From assembly GCF_034555935.1 (NCBI RefSeq), contig NZ_JAYDCJ010000003.1:1-64000 (forward strand): a stretch of 64,000 nucleotides of DNA. The letters are read 5' to 3'. Below, in pieces: positions 48,921 to 59,295 of this stretch. The position numbers and the translations under genes were made by a program. A model generated the notes under the pieces. It ran no database searches. It was not told the DNA's origin and saw only the letters and a program-made list of their open reading frames with translations. The DNA is from Marinobacter qingdaonensis (GTDB lineage Bacteria > Pseudomonadota > Gammaproteobacteria > Pseudomonadales > Oleiphilaceae). Every line of letters starts with the position of its first letter. Positions within the stretch are counted from its first letter, which is position 1.

Positions 48921-50282
48921 CTAACTCATCATGCCGGCGATGGCCATGATGCTGTCCTTGCTCTGGACCAGCTCATCAAACTGCGCCTCGACCGCCGCCC
49001 GATCCAGCCCAAGCTCCTCGAACACCAACTCCGGGATGGGCTCGCCCGCGCCCAGCGCCACTCCCCGGGCGGTCAGCAACTGCCGACCCAACCAGAGCAG
49101 CTTGGCGTAGACATCGTGGGCGCCGTCGTAGCGCGGATTCTTTTGGTAGCGGATGGCCAGGGTCACTTCGTCCGGCATGCCCCAGTTTTCCATCAGTTGC
49201 GCCGCGATCTGCTCCCGGGTGATGCCGAGCAGGTAATGCTCGGTGACCGAGGAGTCGATCTGGGGATTCACCTCGAGGGACCGGCACACCAGTTTGAAAT
49301 GGGGCGGGAAGACGTGGGCCAACACCAGGTGGCCGAAGTTGTGCAGCAAACCACCCAGGTAGGCCAGCCCGAACAACGGACGCTCGCCCCGCGGCATCAT
49401 GCTGGCCAGGATCCCGGCGGACTGGGCCTGCCAGATCGCCTGCTGCCAGTAGTCGACGTAGCCTTCCGGATGGTCCTGGGGCTGTTTCAGGGCGCGGCCG
49501 AGGGAGAGCCCCATGGCCAGGTTCATCACCAGGTCAAAACCCAGCACCCGGGACACGGCGTCGTGCACCGAACGCACCTGCCCGGCCGCGGCATAAAAGG
49601 AGGAGGACGCCCAGCTGACCACCTGCGCGGCCAGGCTGGGATCGCTTTCGACGATGTCCACCAGGTCGCCCATCACGGCGTTCGGATTGACCCGCAAGTG
49701 AATGATGCGCTGCGCGGTTTCCGGCAGCGGCGGCAATTCCAGGGTATCTTCCAGGCGCTGGCGGATGCGCAGGCCGGTGAATTTCTTGATGGCGTTGTGC
49801 AGCTGGTCCCGGTCGCGGCCGGGATCGTCCAGATTGACCGAGATGGTTTCGGGGTCGGCAACGAAATTGCCCCGGTCGGCGTTGCGGGTCAGGGCCCGAA
49901 AATCCTCGCCGGGCATGACCATGGCCAGGTCGTGCTCTTCCAGCTCAATGGCGACGGCGGGCAGATCGTCGACCCGGCGGTCCACCATGGTCGGCCACCC
50001 GGTCAGCGATGGCAGTGCTGGCAGGGCACTGAGGCCGGCCCGCTCACGCACCCGCAGCTGGTCACGGCGTTTCATCAGGCGCAGATCCCGACCCAGGCGC
50101 TTGTTCAGAGCCTCAAGGTCGATCAGGTCATCCTTGCGGCAAATCACCTGCAGGTTACCGCCGGCGTCGCACAGCAGCATCATCCTCAGGCGTTCGCTCT
50201 CTTTGGCCTGGTTGGCGCTCCGCAACGACACCCCCGAGGCTGAGTCTCCCAGTGCCTGCTGGACCGAGACAGGTAGTTCCAT
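48921..50282 (-). CDS. YbaK-like plus HDOD domain protein
   Basis: Two-domain regulator-like protein of 453 residues. The N-terminal part (about 1-145) resembles YbaK/ProX editing domains (LRMMLLCDAGGNLQVICRKDDLIDLEALNKRLGR in two blocks, then HDLAMVMPGEDFRAL). The C-terminal part (about 170-410) is an HDOD domain (LPPLPETAQRIIHL; GLLHNFGHLVLAHVFP), a metal-free HD relative found in signalling proteins. Start at 50282 has GGGAG six bases upstream; the frame stays open to 50354. It lies downstream of recG on the same strand. Its target is unknown. Confidence 0.82.
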   Translation of the reverse strand: MELPVSVQQALGDSASGVSLRSANQAKESERLRMMLLCDAGGNLQVICRKDDLIDLEALNKRLGRDLRLMKRRDQLRVRERAGLSALPALPSLTGWPTMVDRRVDDLPAVAIELEEHDLAMVMPGEDFRALTRNADRGNFVADPETISVNLDDPGRDRDQLHNAIKKFTGLRIRQRLEDTLELPPLPETAQRIIHLRVNPNAVMGDLVDIVESDPSLAAQVVSWASSSFYAAAGQVRSVHDAVSRVLGFDLVMNLAMGLSLGRALKQPQDHPEGYVDYWQQAIWQAQSAGILASMMPRGERPLFGLAYLGGLLHNFGHLVLAHVFPPHFKLVCRSLEVNPQIDSSVTEHYLLGITREQIAAQLMENWGMPDEVTLAIRYQKNPRYDGAHDVYAKLLWLGRQLLTARGVALGAGEPIPELVFEELGLDRAAVEAQFDELVQSKDSIMAIAGMMS

Positions 50283-50399
50283 AGTCTGCTCCCAATTCGT
50301 GCTGCAGGCCGGAACCCGGCCGATTCCTAAAAGTTCAAGGTCAGTATAGGGCAAGATTCCGGCCTGATCCCTGTCCGCCCGACCACACAGCGGACCCGA

Positions 50400-52475
50400 T
50401 CACACATCGCCGTAGCGAATCTTTTCACCGAGCCAACGCCGGATCAGGGCCGCCACCACCTCCCGATTGGGCATCAGGCCCGGCGCCATTTCCCGAATCG
50501 GCTCGATCCAGCCCTTGTCGCGCTCAAAGTCGGCGAGCCGGAACTGCATCATCCCGGTCTGCCGGGTACCCAGGACCTCCCCGGGACCGCGGATCTCCAG
50601 GTCCTTTTCGGCGATGAAGAACCCGTCCTGACTGTCCCGAAGCGCCTGCAAACGGGCCTTGCCATTACTGGACAGGGGCGGATGGTACATCAGAACACAG
50701 AAGCTGGCCTGCTCGCCACGCCCGACCCGTCCGCGCAGCTGATGCAGCTGGGCCAGGCCCAGGCGCTCCGGATTCTCGATGATGATCAGCGAGGCGTTGG
50801 GCACATCCACCCCAACCTCGATCACCGTGGTCGCCACCAGCAGGTCGAGCTCGCCGTTCTTGAACCTGTCCATCACCGCCGCCTTCTCGGCGGCTTTCAG
50901 GCGGCCATGGACCAGCCCGACCTGCAGGTCCGGTAACCGGTCCGACAACTCCTGAGCGGTCACTTCCGCGGCCTGGCACTGCAGGGCCTCGGATTCCTCA
51001 ATCAGGGTACACACCCAGTACGCCTGCCGGCCAGCGGCGCAGGCACTGCGCACCCGCTCGATCACATCCTCCCGGCGCCCGTCGGGAATAACGATGGTCT
51101 CGATGGGCTTGCGCCCGGGGGGCAGTTCGTCGATGACGGACGTATCCAGGTCGGCGTAGGCGCTCATGGCCAGGGTCCGGGGAATGGGGGTGGCGGTCAT
51201 GATCAGTTGGTGCGGCGCCAGGCGGTCGCCAACGCCCTTCTCCCGCAGCGCCAGACGCTGGTGCACGCCGAAGCGGTGCTGTTCATCGACGATGACCAGA
51301 GCCAGCCGGTCAAACACCACGTCGTCCTGGAACAGGGCGTGGGTGCCAATGGCGACCTGGGCGGACCCCGAAACCACGGCCGCCAGCGCAGCCTCCCGGG
51401 CCTTGCCTTTGACCTTGCCGGACAGCCACGCCAGCTCGAGCCCCAGGGGCTCGAGCCACTGTCGGAAATTCTGGTAATGCTGCTCCGCCAGAATCTCGGT
51501 CGGCGCCATCAGCGCCACCTGGGCGCCGGCTTCAATGGCCTGCAAGGCGGCCAGGGCGGCCACCACGGTCTTGCCCGAGCCGACATCACCCTGCACCAGC
51601 CGAAGCATTGGCAGGGGCTGGCTCAGGTCCTGACGGATGTCGGTCATGACATGCCGCTGGGCCCCGGTCAGCTGGAACGGCAGGGACTCCAGGAAACGCT
51701 CGGCCAATTCGCCACGGGGCAGCAATGGCAGCGCTTCCCGGGCCTGGATCTGCTCCCGAACCTGCAACAGGCTAAGCTGGTGCGCCAGCAATTCTTCCAT
51801 CACCAGGCGCTGCTGGGCCGGGTGGCGGCCTTCCATCAACAGGTGCACCGGGGCATCCGCCGGCGGCGAATGCACCAGCTGGACCGCCTCACTGATGCCC
51901 GGCAGCTGATAGTCCGCCAACAGGGACGGGGGCAGCCAGTCCCGGATCGGGTAACGCTGGAGGTATCCCAGTGCCTGCTGACACAGTCCCCGCACCCGGG
52001 GTTGCTGAATGCCCTCGGTGAGCGGATACACGGGGGTCAGGGTGGCCTGGCCTTCGGCCGGCATGGGGGGTGGGTTGACCTGGTATTCCGGGTGATAGAA
52101 CTCATACCCGGCCCGACCCGGTCGCACCTCGCCGAAGCAGCGCACCCGGGCACCTTCGGCCAACTGGTTGCGCTGGGCGGCGTTGAAATGGAAGAACCGC
52201 AGCACCAGGAAGCCGCTGCTGTCCTTGAGGGTGACCTGCAGGCTCCGGCGCCGTCCCATGACCAGGTCGGTTTTCATCACCTCCCCTTCGGCCACCGCCA
52301 CATCGCCGATGCGCAGACTGCCCATGGGTACGACCCGGGTGCGGTCCTCGTACCGATGGGGCAGATGAAACAGCAGGTCCTGCAGCGAGGCGATCCCCAG
52401 CTTGCCCAGTTTCTCGGCCAGCGCCTGGCCGACGCCCTTGAGCTGGGTAACCGGGATGTCATCCAGTGACGTCAT
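50400..52475 (-). CDS. recG: ATP-dependent DNA helicase RecG
   Basis: Remodels stalled replication forks and Holliday junctions. The 691-residue protein has the N-terminal wedge/OB domain (about 60-150), Walker A GDVGSGKT (296-303), the DEQH helicase box (VDEQHRFGVHQR), and the conserved C-terminal motifs (QLRGRVGRGEQASFC). Length matches E. coli RecG (693). It starts 8 bp after oxyR and is probably co-transcribed with it, as in Pseudomonas, where recG also follows oxyR. Confidence 0.97.
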   Translation of the reverse strand: MTSLDDIPVTQLKGVGQALAEKLGKLGIASLQDLLFHLPHRYEDRTRVVPMGSLRIGDVAVAEGEVMKTDLVMGRRRSLQVTLKDSSGFLVLRFFHFNAAQRNQLAEGARVRCFGEVRPGRAGYEFYHPEYQVNPPPMPAEGQATLTPVYPLTEGIQQPRVRGLCQQALGYLQRYPIRDWLPPSLLADYQLPGISEAVQLVHSPPADAPVHLLMEGRHPAQQRLVMEELLAHQLSLLQVREQIQAREALPLLPRGELAERFLESLPFQLTGAQRHVMTDIRQDLSQPLPMLRLVQGDVGSGKTVVAALAALQAIEAGAQVALMAPTEILAEQHYQNFRQWLEPLGLELAWLSGKVKGKAREAALAAVVSGSAQVAIGTHALFQDDVVFDRLALVIVDEQHRFGVHQRLALREKGVGDRLAPHQLIMTATPIPRTLAMSAYADLDTSVIDELPPGRKPIETIVIPDGRREDVIERVRSACAAGRQAYWVCTLIEESEALQCQAAEVTAQELSDRLPDLQVGLVHGRLKAAEKAAVMDRFKNGELDLLVATTVIEVGVDVPNASLIIIENPERLGLAQLHQLRGRVGRGEQASFCVLMYHPPLSSNGKARLQALRDSQDGFFIAEKDLEIRGPGEVLGTRQTGMMQFRLADFERDKGWIEPIREMAPGLMPNREVVAALIRRWLGEKIRYGDV

Positions 52476-52483
52476 GCCGGAAC

Positions 52484-53443
52484 TCAGGCGCTTTCGGCCA
52501 CGGCCGGGGTATCGGATTTCGCTTTTTCAATCACCCGGCACTGACTGGCTGCCAGGGACAGCATGTCGATGGCCTTGGGCCGCGGGAAAGTCACCCGCCA
52601 GGCCAGGGCCACGGTCCGGAAGGGCACCGGCGGAGCGAACGGGCGCACCGCCAGGATGTCCTCGTGGTACTGCATGGCCGTGGCCGCCGACAGCGGCAGC
52701 ACGGTAATCCCCAACCCGGACGCCACCATATGCCGGATGGTCTCGAGGGAGCTGCCCTCGGTCACCAGTGCCGGCGCCTCGGTGTCGACCCGGCGGGTGA
52801 CGGCGTCCACCAGCGGCGGACAGGACTCCAGCACCTGATCCCGGAAACAGTGGCCGGGGCCGAGCAGCAACAGTTGTTCCTTGGCAAGCTCCTCGGCGGT
52901 CAGCTGCTCTTTCTTGGCCAGCGGGTGGCCCGCCGGCAGCAGCACCACGAACGGCTCATCGTACAGCGGCAAGGTCAGCACCTCCGGCTCCTCGAACGGC
53001 AGCGCGATGATGATGGCGTCCAGTTCGGACTGGCGCAGCTTCTGCCGGAGCGTGGCGGTGTAGTTTTCCTCGATGTACAGGGGCATTTCCGGGGCCGCCC
53101 GACGGAGTTCCGGCAACAGGTGCGGGAACAGGTAGGGGCCGATGGTGTAGATGGCCCCGACTTTCAGGGGCGAGTTCAGCTGGTTCTTGCCGTCCTGGGC
53201 CATGTCCTTGATGACCCCGACCTGATCCAGGACCCGCTGGGCCTGCTCGATGATGCGCTGGCCGGTCTCGGTGACCCGGATACTGCTCTTGCTGCGCTCG
53301 AACAGGGGAATGCCGAGCTCGTCCTCCAGCTTCTTGACGGCGACACTCAGGGTCGGCTGGCTGACGTGGCAGCGCTCGGCGGCGCGGCCAAAATGCCTTT
53401 CACGGGCAAGCGTAACGACGTATCGTAACTCGGTGAGAGTCAT
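52484..53443 (-). CDS. oxyR: hydrogen peroxide-sensing regulator OxyR
   Basis: LysR-type regulator that senses peroxide by a disulfide. The 319-residue protein has an N-terminal winged helix-turn-helix (AAERCHVSQPTLSVAVKKLE) and the redox pair C199 and C208 in GHCFRDQVLESC, at the same numbers as in E. coli. Both cysteines and the spacing are intact, so the redox switch should work. Divergent from a short-chain epimerase gene. Operon with recG couples oxidative-stress sensing with fork repair. Confidence 0.97.
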   Translation of the reverse strand: MTLTELRYVVTLARERHFGRAAERCHVSQPTLSVAVKKLEDELGIPLFERSKSSIRVTETGQRIIEQAQRVLDQVGVIKDMAQDGKNQLNSPLKVGAIYTIGPYLFPHLLPELRRAAPEMPLYIEENYTATLRQKLRQSELDAIIIALPFEEPEVLTLPLYDEPFVVLLPAGHPLAKKEQLTAEELAKEQLLLLGPGHCFRDQVLESCPPLVDAVTRRVDTEAPALVTEGSSLETIRHMVASGLGITVLPLSAATAMQYHEDILAVRPFAPPVPFRTVALAWRVTFPRPKAIDMLSLAASQCRVIEKAKSDTPAVAESA

Positions 53444-53517
53444 GGTGAGCTCCGGTCAGATCTGTGCGGGGCAAATTCACTAATTTATGGGTTCAAGCAT
53501 AAGGATTGATATTGGCT

Positions 53518-54387
53518 ATGGCAATGACTGAACACACGACATCTCCCCGGATCCTGGTCGCCGGCTGCGGCAAACTCGGGGGCGCCATTGCCAGTCTGCT
53601 CACCGACGCCGGCACGGTGTTCGGACTGCGCCGCAACCCGGACCGGGTGCCACCCGGCGTGCAGGGCCTGGGCGCGGACCTGACCCAACCGGAGACTCTG
53701 GCCACGGCGGTCCCGGACAACCTGGACATCGTGATCTACTGCCTGACCCCAGCCGCCTACGACGAGCAGGGCTATCGCGATGCCTATGTCACCGGGCTGA
53801 CCAATCTCCTGGCCGCCCTGCCACAGCAGCGGCCCCTGCAGCGTCTGATTTTCATCAGCAGCACCAGTGTCTACGCTCAAGACGACGACAGTTGGGTGGA
53901 CGAAGACAGCCCGACCACGCCCCGTCGGTTCAGCGGCGAACAGATTCTGGCCGGCGAACGGACCGCACTGGACAGCGGCCATCCGGCCACCGTCGTGCGC
54001 TTCAGTGGCATTTACGGCCCGAGCCGTCGACGCTTCCTGGAGGAAGTGATCGAGGGGCGGATGGATCCCCAATCCCCGGCCCCGTTCAGCAACCGCATTC
54101 ACGAGGACGATGCCGCAGCCGCCATCGCCCATCTGGTGCAGCGGGCCCTGCAGGGCCAGGCCCTGGATGACCTCTACGTCGCCAGCGACTGCGAGCCGGC
54201 GCGACTGGACGAGGTGGTGCAATGGGTGCGCCAGCAGACCGACTGCGCCAGCCCCCAGGCCAACGCCCGCAAGGGTGGCCGGGCCGGCAGCAAGCGCTGC
54301 AGCAACCGACGCCTGCTGGCCACCGGCTTCCAGTTCCGGTTCCCGGACTTCCGGGCCGGTTACCAGGCCATGATCGACCCGGCTTGA
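53518..54387 (+). CDS. NAD(P)-dependent epimerase/dehydratase-like SDR protein
   Basis: Extended short-chain dehydrogenase fold of about 290 residues. The N-terminal Rossmann motif is VAGCGKLGGAIASLL, a GxxGxxG variant (GCGKLGG), and the strand-4 motif is FISSTSVYAQ with the active-site Ser/Tyr region. The YxxxK motif is not obvious, so activity is uncertain. Start is unclear: ATG 53518, ATG 53524 and TTG 53512 are in frame after AAGGA (53501). A substrate cannot be named. Divergent from oxyR; ends at a bidirectional terminator. Confidence 0.78.
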   Translation: MAMTEHTTSPRILVAGCGKLGGAIASLLTDAGTVFGLRRNPDRVPPGVQGLGADLTQPETLATAVPDNLDIVIYCLTPAAYDEQGYRDAYVTGLTNLLAALPQQRPLQRLIFISSTSVYAQDDDSWVDEDSPTTPRRFSGEQILAGERTALDSGHPATVVRFSGIYGPSRRRFLEEVIEGRMDPQSPAPFSNRIHEDDAAAAIAHLVQRALQGQALDDLYVASDCEPARLDEVVQWVRQQTDCASPQANARKGGRAGSKRCSNRRLLATGFQFRFPDFRAGYQAMIDPA

Positions 54388-54401
54388 CCGGCGAACAGGC
54401 A

Positions 54402-54430
54402 CAAAAAAAGGCGGCACTGGCCGCCTTTTC
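54402..54430. terminator. bidirectional terminator between the SDR gene and ridA
   Basis: GGCGGC (54410-54415), loop actg, GCCGCC (54420-54425), with seven A before and TTTT after. It serves both convergent genes. Confidence 0.88.
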
Positions 54431-54449
54431 TTCTCGATGATGCCCGCGC

Positions 54450-54836
54450 TTAGCTGAGCACCATGACCGCTTCCATCTCGATGGGCACGCCCTTGGGCAG
54501 CGCCGCCACACCCACGGCCGCGCGGGCCGGATAGGGTTCTTCGAAGTAGGTTGCCATGATTTCGTTCACCGTCGCGAAGTTGGCGAGATCGGTCATGTAG
54601 ATGTTGAGCTTGACGATGTCCTTGAGCTCGCCACCGGCGGCTTCACAGACTGCCTTGAGGTTCTCGAACACCTGCCGGGTCTTGGCGGCAAAATCCCCGG
54701 CCACCACTTCCATGGTTTCCGGTACCAGCGGAATCTGACCGGACAGGTACACCGTGTCACCGGCTTTCACGGCCTGTGAATAGGTGCCAATGGCCTGCGG
54801 GGCGTTCTCGGTCTGGATGACGGATTTGTTGGTCAT
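54450..54836 (-). CDS. ridA: RidA family 2-iminobutanoate/2-iminopropanoate deaminase
   Basis: Hydrolyses reactive enamine/imine products of PLP enzymes. The 128-residue protein has the family blocks [21 protein letters not shown], the substrate-binding Arg in [15 protein letters not shown] and the C-terminal IEMEAV. Start at 54836 ([14 protein letters not shown]) fits the family; GAGGA lies ten bases upstream. It follows spoT by 77 bp on the same strand, as in Pseudomonas and many other proteobacteria. Confidence 0.95.
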   Translation of the reverse strand: MTNKSVIQTENAPQAIGTYSQAVKAGDTVYLSGQIPLVPETMEVVAGDFAAKTRQVFENLKAVCEAAGGELKDIVKLNIYMTDLANFATVNEIMATYFEEPYPARAAVGVAALPKGVPIEMEAVMVLS

Positions 54837-54913
54837 GACTTGGGAATTCCTCTCGTTCAAAACGCCAATCGTCACCCCTGGGCGCCGCCACTGTCAACCA
54901 GACAATGGTGCGG

Positions 54914-57058
54914 TCAGTGGCGGACCCGGCCAATGTGACTCACCGCCCGGATGTTGCGCACCCGGCGCATGACCCGAGCCAGGTGCCGGCGCCCATTCAC
55001 ATGCAGCACCAGGCTGACGATGCTGAACTTGGCGTTCTGGTCCTCGACGTTGATGCGCTCGATGTTGCCGTCGGCCATGGCCACGGCGTTGGCCACTTCA
55101 GCAATCACGCCACGCTGGCGTTCCAGCTCGACCCGAAGCTCGACGGAGAACTCGTCGGTGATGTCCTTGGCCCACTTCAGGTGGGTCAGGCGGGCCCGGC
55201 CTTCGTCGTCTTCCGGCAGGCGCGAGCAGGTGTCGGAGTGGATCACCATGCCCTTGCCGGAGTCCATGATGCCCACCACCGGGTCGCCCGGAATCGGCTT
55301 GCAGCAACTGGCGAAGCGCACCAGCAGCCCTTCGGTACCACGGATGGTGACCGGGCTGTGGGCGCCGGCCTGATTGGCTTCGGTGGCAACGTCGGTGCCG
55401 ATGCCGCTGTCGGCACCAGTAATCAACTGGCGCGCCACCAAGTAGGCCATCCGGTTGCCCAGACCAATGTCGCTGATCAGGTCATCCAGGCTGTTGACCT
55501 GATTGTGGTTGACCACCGCCTGCACCTGGACGTCGCTGATGTCGGCCAGGCGGGTACCAAAGCCCTTGAGGGACTTCTTGAGCAGGGTTTTGCCCAGGTC
55601 CAGGGATTCCGCCCGCTTCTGGCTCTTGAGCACGTGCCGGATGCTGCTCCGGGCCTTGCCGGTGACCACGAAACTGAGCCAGGCCGGGTTTGGACGGGCG
55701 CCGGGCGCGGTGATGATCTCCACGGTCTGGCCGCTCTGCAGTGGCTGGCTCAGGGAGCTGAGGTTGCGGTTGATGCGACAGGCCACGGTGGCGTTGCCGA
55801 TGTCGGTGTGGATGGCGTAGGCGAAATCCACCGGGGTGGCGCCACTGGGCAATTCCATGATCTTGCCCTTGGGCGTGAACACGTAGATCTCGTCGGGGAA
55901 CAGGTCCACCTTCACGTGCTCGATGAACTCCAGGGAGTCGTCGGCCCGCTCGCGCATTTCCATCAGCCCTTTCACCCAACGGTCGACCCGGGCCTGGTTG
56001 GCGCTGGAGACACTGGTGGGCTCGCTCTTGTACATCCAGTGCGCGGCGATCCCGTTGTTGGCGATGTGTTCCATCTCCTCGGTACGGATCTGGATCTCGA
56101 TGTTCACGTGCATGCCGAACAGGGTGGTGTGCAGGGACTGGTAGCCATTGGCCTTGGGCATGGCGATGTAGTCCTTGAACCGGCCCGGCAGCGGCTTGTA
56201 CAGGTTGTGCACGGCACCGAGGATGCGGTAGCAGTCGTCTTCGGTGTCGGTGATGATCCGGAAGGCGTACACGTCCATGATTTCATGGAAGGATTTCTGC
56301 TTGAACTTCATCTTGTTGTAGATGCTGTTCAGGTGTTTCTCCCGCCCCAGGATGCGGCCGGGCAGTCCCCGTTCCTCCAACTTTTCCTGCAGCTTGCCGC
56401 GGATCTCCTCGATGATTTCCCGGTGGCTGCCGCGCAGCTTGTCGACCGCCTTGGAAATGTACTTGGAGCGCATCGGGTACAGGGAGGAGAAGCCCAGGTC
56501 CTCCAGCTCGGTGCAGATGGAGTGCATGCCCAGGCGGTTGGCAATCGGGGCGTAGATGTCCAGGGTTTCGGTGGCGATGCGCTGGCGTTTCTCGTAGGGC
56601 ATGGGGCCCAGGGTACGCATGTTGTGCAGGCGGTCCGCCAGCTTGACCAGGATCACCCGGATGTCCCGGGCCATGGCCAGGGTCATTTTCTGGAAGTTCT
56701 CGGCCTGGGCCTCGGCGCGGGAGCGGAATTCGATCTGGGTCAGCTTGCTGACGCCGTCCACCAGTTCCGCGACATCGTCACCGAACTGCTCGGCCAGGGC
56801 GTCCTTGGGAATGCCGGTGTCTTCGATCACATCGTGCAGCATCGCCGCCATCAGGCTTTGATGGTCCAGCCGCAGATCGGCCAGGATGTGCGCGACCGCC
56901 AGGGGGTGGGTGATGTAGCGGTCGCCGCTCTTGCGCATCTGCCCTTCGTGGGCCTGTTCGGCGTAATAGTAGGCTCGTCGCACCTGGTTGATGCGATTGG
57001 TATCCAGATAGGTACTCAGCTCTTTCGCCAGACTTTCAACCGTAGCCTCTGCCGACAC
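54914..57058 (-). CDS. spoT: bifunctional (p)ppGpp synthase/hydrolase
   Basis: Controls the stringent alarmone. The 714-residue protein has the HD hydrolase domain with H51 and H75-D76 (LHDVIEDTG), a synthetase domain with the GRFKDYIAMPKANGYQSLHT block, then TGS (about 395-455), helical and C-terminal ACT domains. The RxKD motif (RFKD) is the mark of bifunctional Rel/SpoT enzymes, as opposed to ExDD in RelA. Downstream ridA is co-directional. With DksA (20650-21090), the window encodes both arms acting on rRNA promoters. Confidence 0.97.
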   Translation of the reverse strand: MSAEATVESLAKELSTYLDTNRINQVRRAYYYAEQAHEGQMRKSGDRYITHPLAVAHILADLRLDHQSLMAAMLHDVIEDTGIPKDALAEQFGDDVAELVDGVSKLTQIEFRSRAEAQAENFQKMTLAMARDIRVILVKLADRLHNMRTLGPMPYEKRQRIATETLDIYAPIANRLGMHSICTELEDLGFSSLYPMRSKYISKAVDKLRGSHREIIEEIRGKLQEKLEERGLPGRILGREKHLNSIYNKMKFKQKSFHEIMDVYAFRIITDTEDDCYRILGAVHNLYKPLPGRFKDYIAMPKANGYQSLHTTLFGMHVNIEIQIRTEEMEHIANNGIAAHWMYKSEPTSVSSANQARVDRWVKGLMEMRERADDSLEFIEHVKVDLFPDEIYVFTPKGKIMELPSGATPVDFAYAIHTDIGNATVACRINRNLSSLSQPLQSGQTVEIITAPGARPNPAWLSFVVTGKARSSIRHVLKSQKRAESLDLGKTLLKKSLKGFGTRLADISDVQVQAVVNHNQVNSLDDLISDIGLGNRMAYLVARQLITGADSGIGTDVATEANQAGAHSPVTIRGTEGLLVRFASCCKPIPGDPVVGIMDSGKGMVIHSDTCSRLPEDDEGRARLTHLKWAKDITDEFSVELRVELERQRGVIAEVANAVAMADGNIERINVEDQNAKFSIVSLVLHVNGRRHLARVMRRVRNIRAVSHIGRVRH

Positions 57059-57090
57059 CGCGCCTCCGTATAGTCACAAACTGCGGGGAC

Positions 57091-57118
57091 AAAAAAACCC
57101 GAATGCATGCATCCGGGT
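57091..57118 (-). terminator. terminator between rpoZ and spoT
   Basis: Minus strand ACCCGGATGCATGCATTCGGGT with seven T after (57091-57097). It separates the short rpoZ transcript from spoT, although in many relatives the two share an operon; spoT may thus have its own promoter or rely on read-through. Confidence 0.85.
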
Positions 57119-57223
57119 CCTTCCTGATCCTGCCAATCAACGTTCTAAGAACAGACTATAGAAGCGCGGGGGCAGATTTCAATGCTTTTGCAGAACGGGT
57201 ACGTACTTGTACCCGCATAGCCG

Positions 57224-57436
57224 TCACTCGTCGTCGTCTTCCTGCAGCAGGTCGCGACCGACCTTGCCTTCGGCGATTTCGCGCAGGGCGATAACGGTGG
57301 GCTTGTCGTTCTCTTCGGCCACCATCGGTTCGGCGCCTTTGGTCGCCAGTTGACGGGCACGCTTGGTAGCCAGCATCACCAACTGGAAGCGGTTATCAAC
57401 GTTTTCCAGACAATCTTCAACGGTAACTCGTGCCAT
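57224..57436 (-). CDS. rpoZ: RNA polymerase omega subunit
   Basis: Small subunit that helps fold beta-prime and forms part of a ppGpp site. 70 residues, with the family opening [20 protein letters not shown] and the helix [12 protein letters not shown]. The C terminus is acidic (LLQEDDDE). Gene order gmk–rpoZ–spoT is conserved in proteobacteria. It ends 106 bp before the terminator ahead of spoT. Confidence 0.97.
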   Translation of the reverse strand: MARVTVEDCLENVDNRFQLVMLATKRARQLATKGAEPMVAEENDKPTVIALREIAEGKVGRDLLQEDDDE

Positions 57437-57527
57437 AACTTCCCCGAAAATAAAATGACTGATTCAGCAGACCGCGTAGTTTACTGCGGCCGGCTCAATT
57501 TGTATACAGTACCGAGCGCGATTCCGG

Positions 57528-58157
<630 letters not shown>

Positions 58158-58252
58158 CTAACAACTCCAACCTGCGTGTATTCGGAGGGCGGCGGCGTGG
58201 ACCCGCGCCCGGAATGCGCCGGATTATACGGGCTTCGCCTCGGACGCGCACC

Positions 58253-59119
58253 TCACTCCAGATTCTGCACCTGCTCCCGCATCTGCTCGATCAGCACCTT
58301 CAGGTCCACCGCCGCCCGGGTCACCCGGGCATCGATGCTTTTACTGCTGAGCGTGTTCGCCTCCCGGTTCAGCTCCTGCATCAGGAAATCCAGTCGGCGG
58401 CCGATCGGCTCATCGCTCTGCAGGGTGTCGGTAACCTCGGTGATGTGCGCCGACAGCCGATCCAGCTCCTCTGCCACATCGCTCTTCTGGGCCAGCAACA
58501 CCATCTCCTGGGCAACCCGTTCCGGCTCCAGCTCCACCTGGGCTTTTTCGAACCGGCTCCGTAGATTCTGCTCCTGGGCGGTCAGCAGATCCGGCATCAG
58601 CGTACGCACCTCCGACACCAGACCGGTCATGGCGGTCAGACGCTCCTCGAACAGCGGCCGCAGGCGTTCGCCCTCGCGCTCGCGCACCACGACCAGCTCG
58701 GCAACCACGTCCTCAAACAGCTGCGTTGCCGCTGAGCGCACCGGCCCGAAGTCCTGCTCCGGCACCGACAACACCCCGGGCCAGCGCAGGATATCCAGGG
58801 CGCTGATGTGGGCCGGGTTATCGAGAATCCGGTTCACGTGATTGGCGGCCTCATTCACCGCCTTGGCAACCTCGTCGCTGATCTCGAAACGCTGCCCGCT
58901 GTTCTCCGCCAGCTGCAGGCGCATCGACACATCCACCTTGCCCCGCTTCAGGCGGCCACGTAACGCATCGCGCAAGCCGGTCTCGAGTTCGCGCAGGGCG
59001 TCCGGCAATCGGAACGACGGTTCCAGGTACCGGTGATTGACCGTACGAACCTCACAGGTCAGTGACCCCCAGTCTCCCTGGGCATCCTTGCGGGCGAATG
59101 CCGTCATGCTTCGGATCAT
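58253..59119 (-). CDS. yicC: YicC family protein, putative endoribonuclease
   Basis: The 288-residue protein matches YicC/YloC: MIRSMTAFARKD at the N terminus, VRTVNHRYLEPSFRLPD, and the C-terminal GRRLDFLMQELNREANTLSSKS. E. coli YicC is reported to act in RNA (RyhB) decay and to form a hexameric nuclease-like ring. It lies beside rph, another RNA-processing gene, on the opposite strand, as in E. coli and Pseudomonas. Confidence 0.93.
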   Translation of the reverse strand: MIRSMTAFARKDAQGDWGSLTCEVRTVNHRYLEPSFRLPDALRELETGLRDALRGRLKRGKVDVSMRLQLAENSGQRFEISDEVAKAVNEAANHVNRILDNPAHISALDILRWPGVLSVPEQDFGPVRSAATQLFEDVVAELVVVREREGERLRPLFEERLTAMTGLVSEVRTLMPDLLTAQEQNLRSRFEKAQVELEPERVAQEMVLLAQKSDVAEELDRLSAHITEVTDTLQSDEPIGRRLDFLMQELNREANTLSSKSIDARVTRAAVDLKVLIEQMREQVQNLE

Positions 59120-59295
59120 GGCAACTCCGTTCTGGCTGATGGTAATGCTTGGAGTTTAACAGGCTGCAATCGCCAACGGCGAGCGCCACCCAGGACGAAC
59201 ACAGCGAGCCTTGAACGACGTGTTATACTCGCCAGCCTTTCAACAAGTCACCCGGGCCTGTGCCCGGACACCCATCCAAGACTTCAGGAATGACT

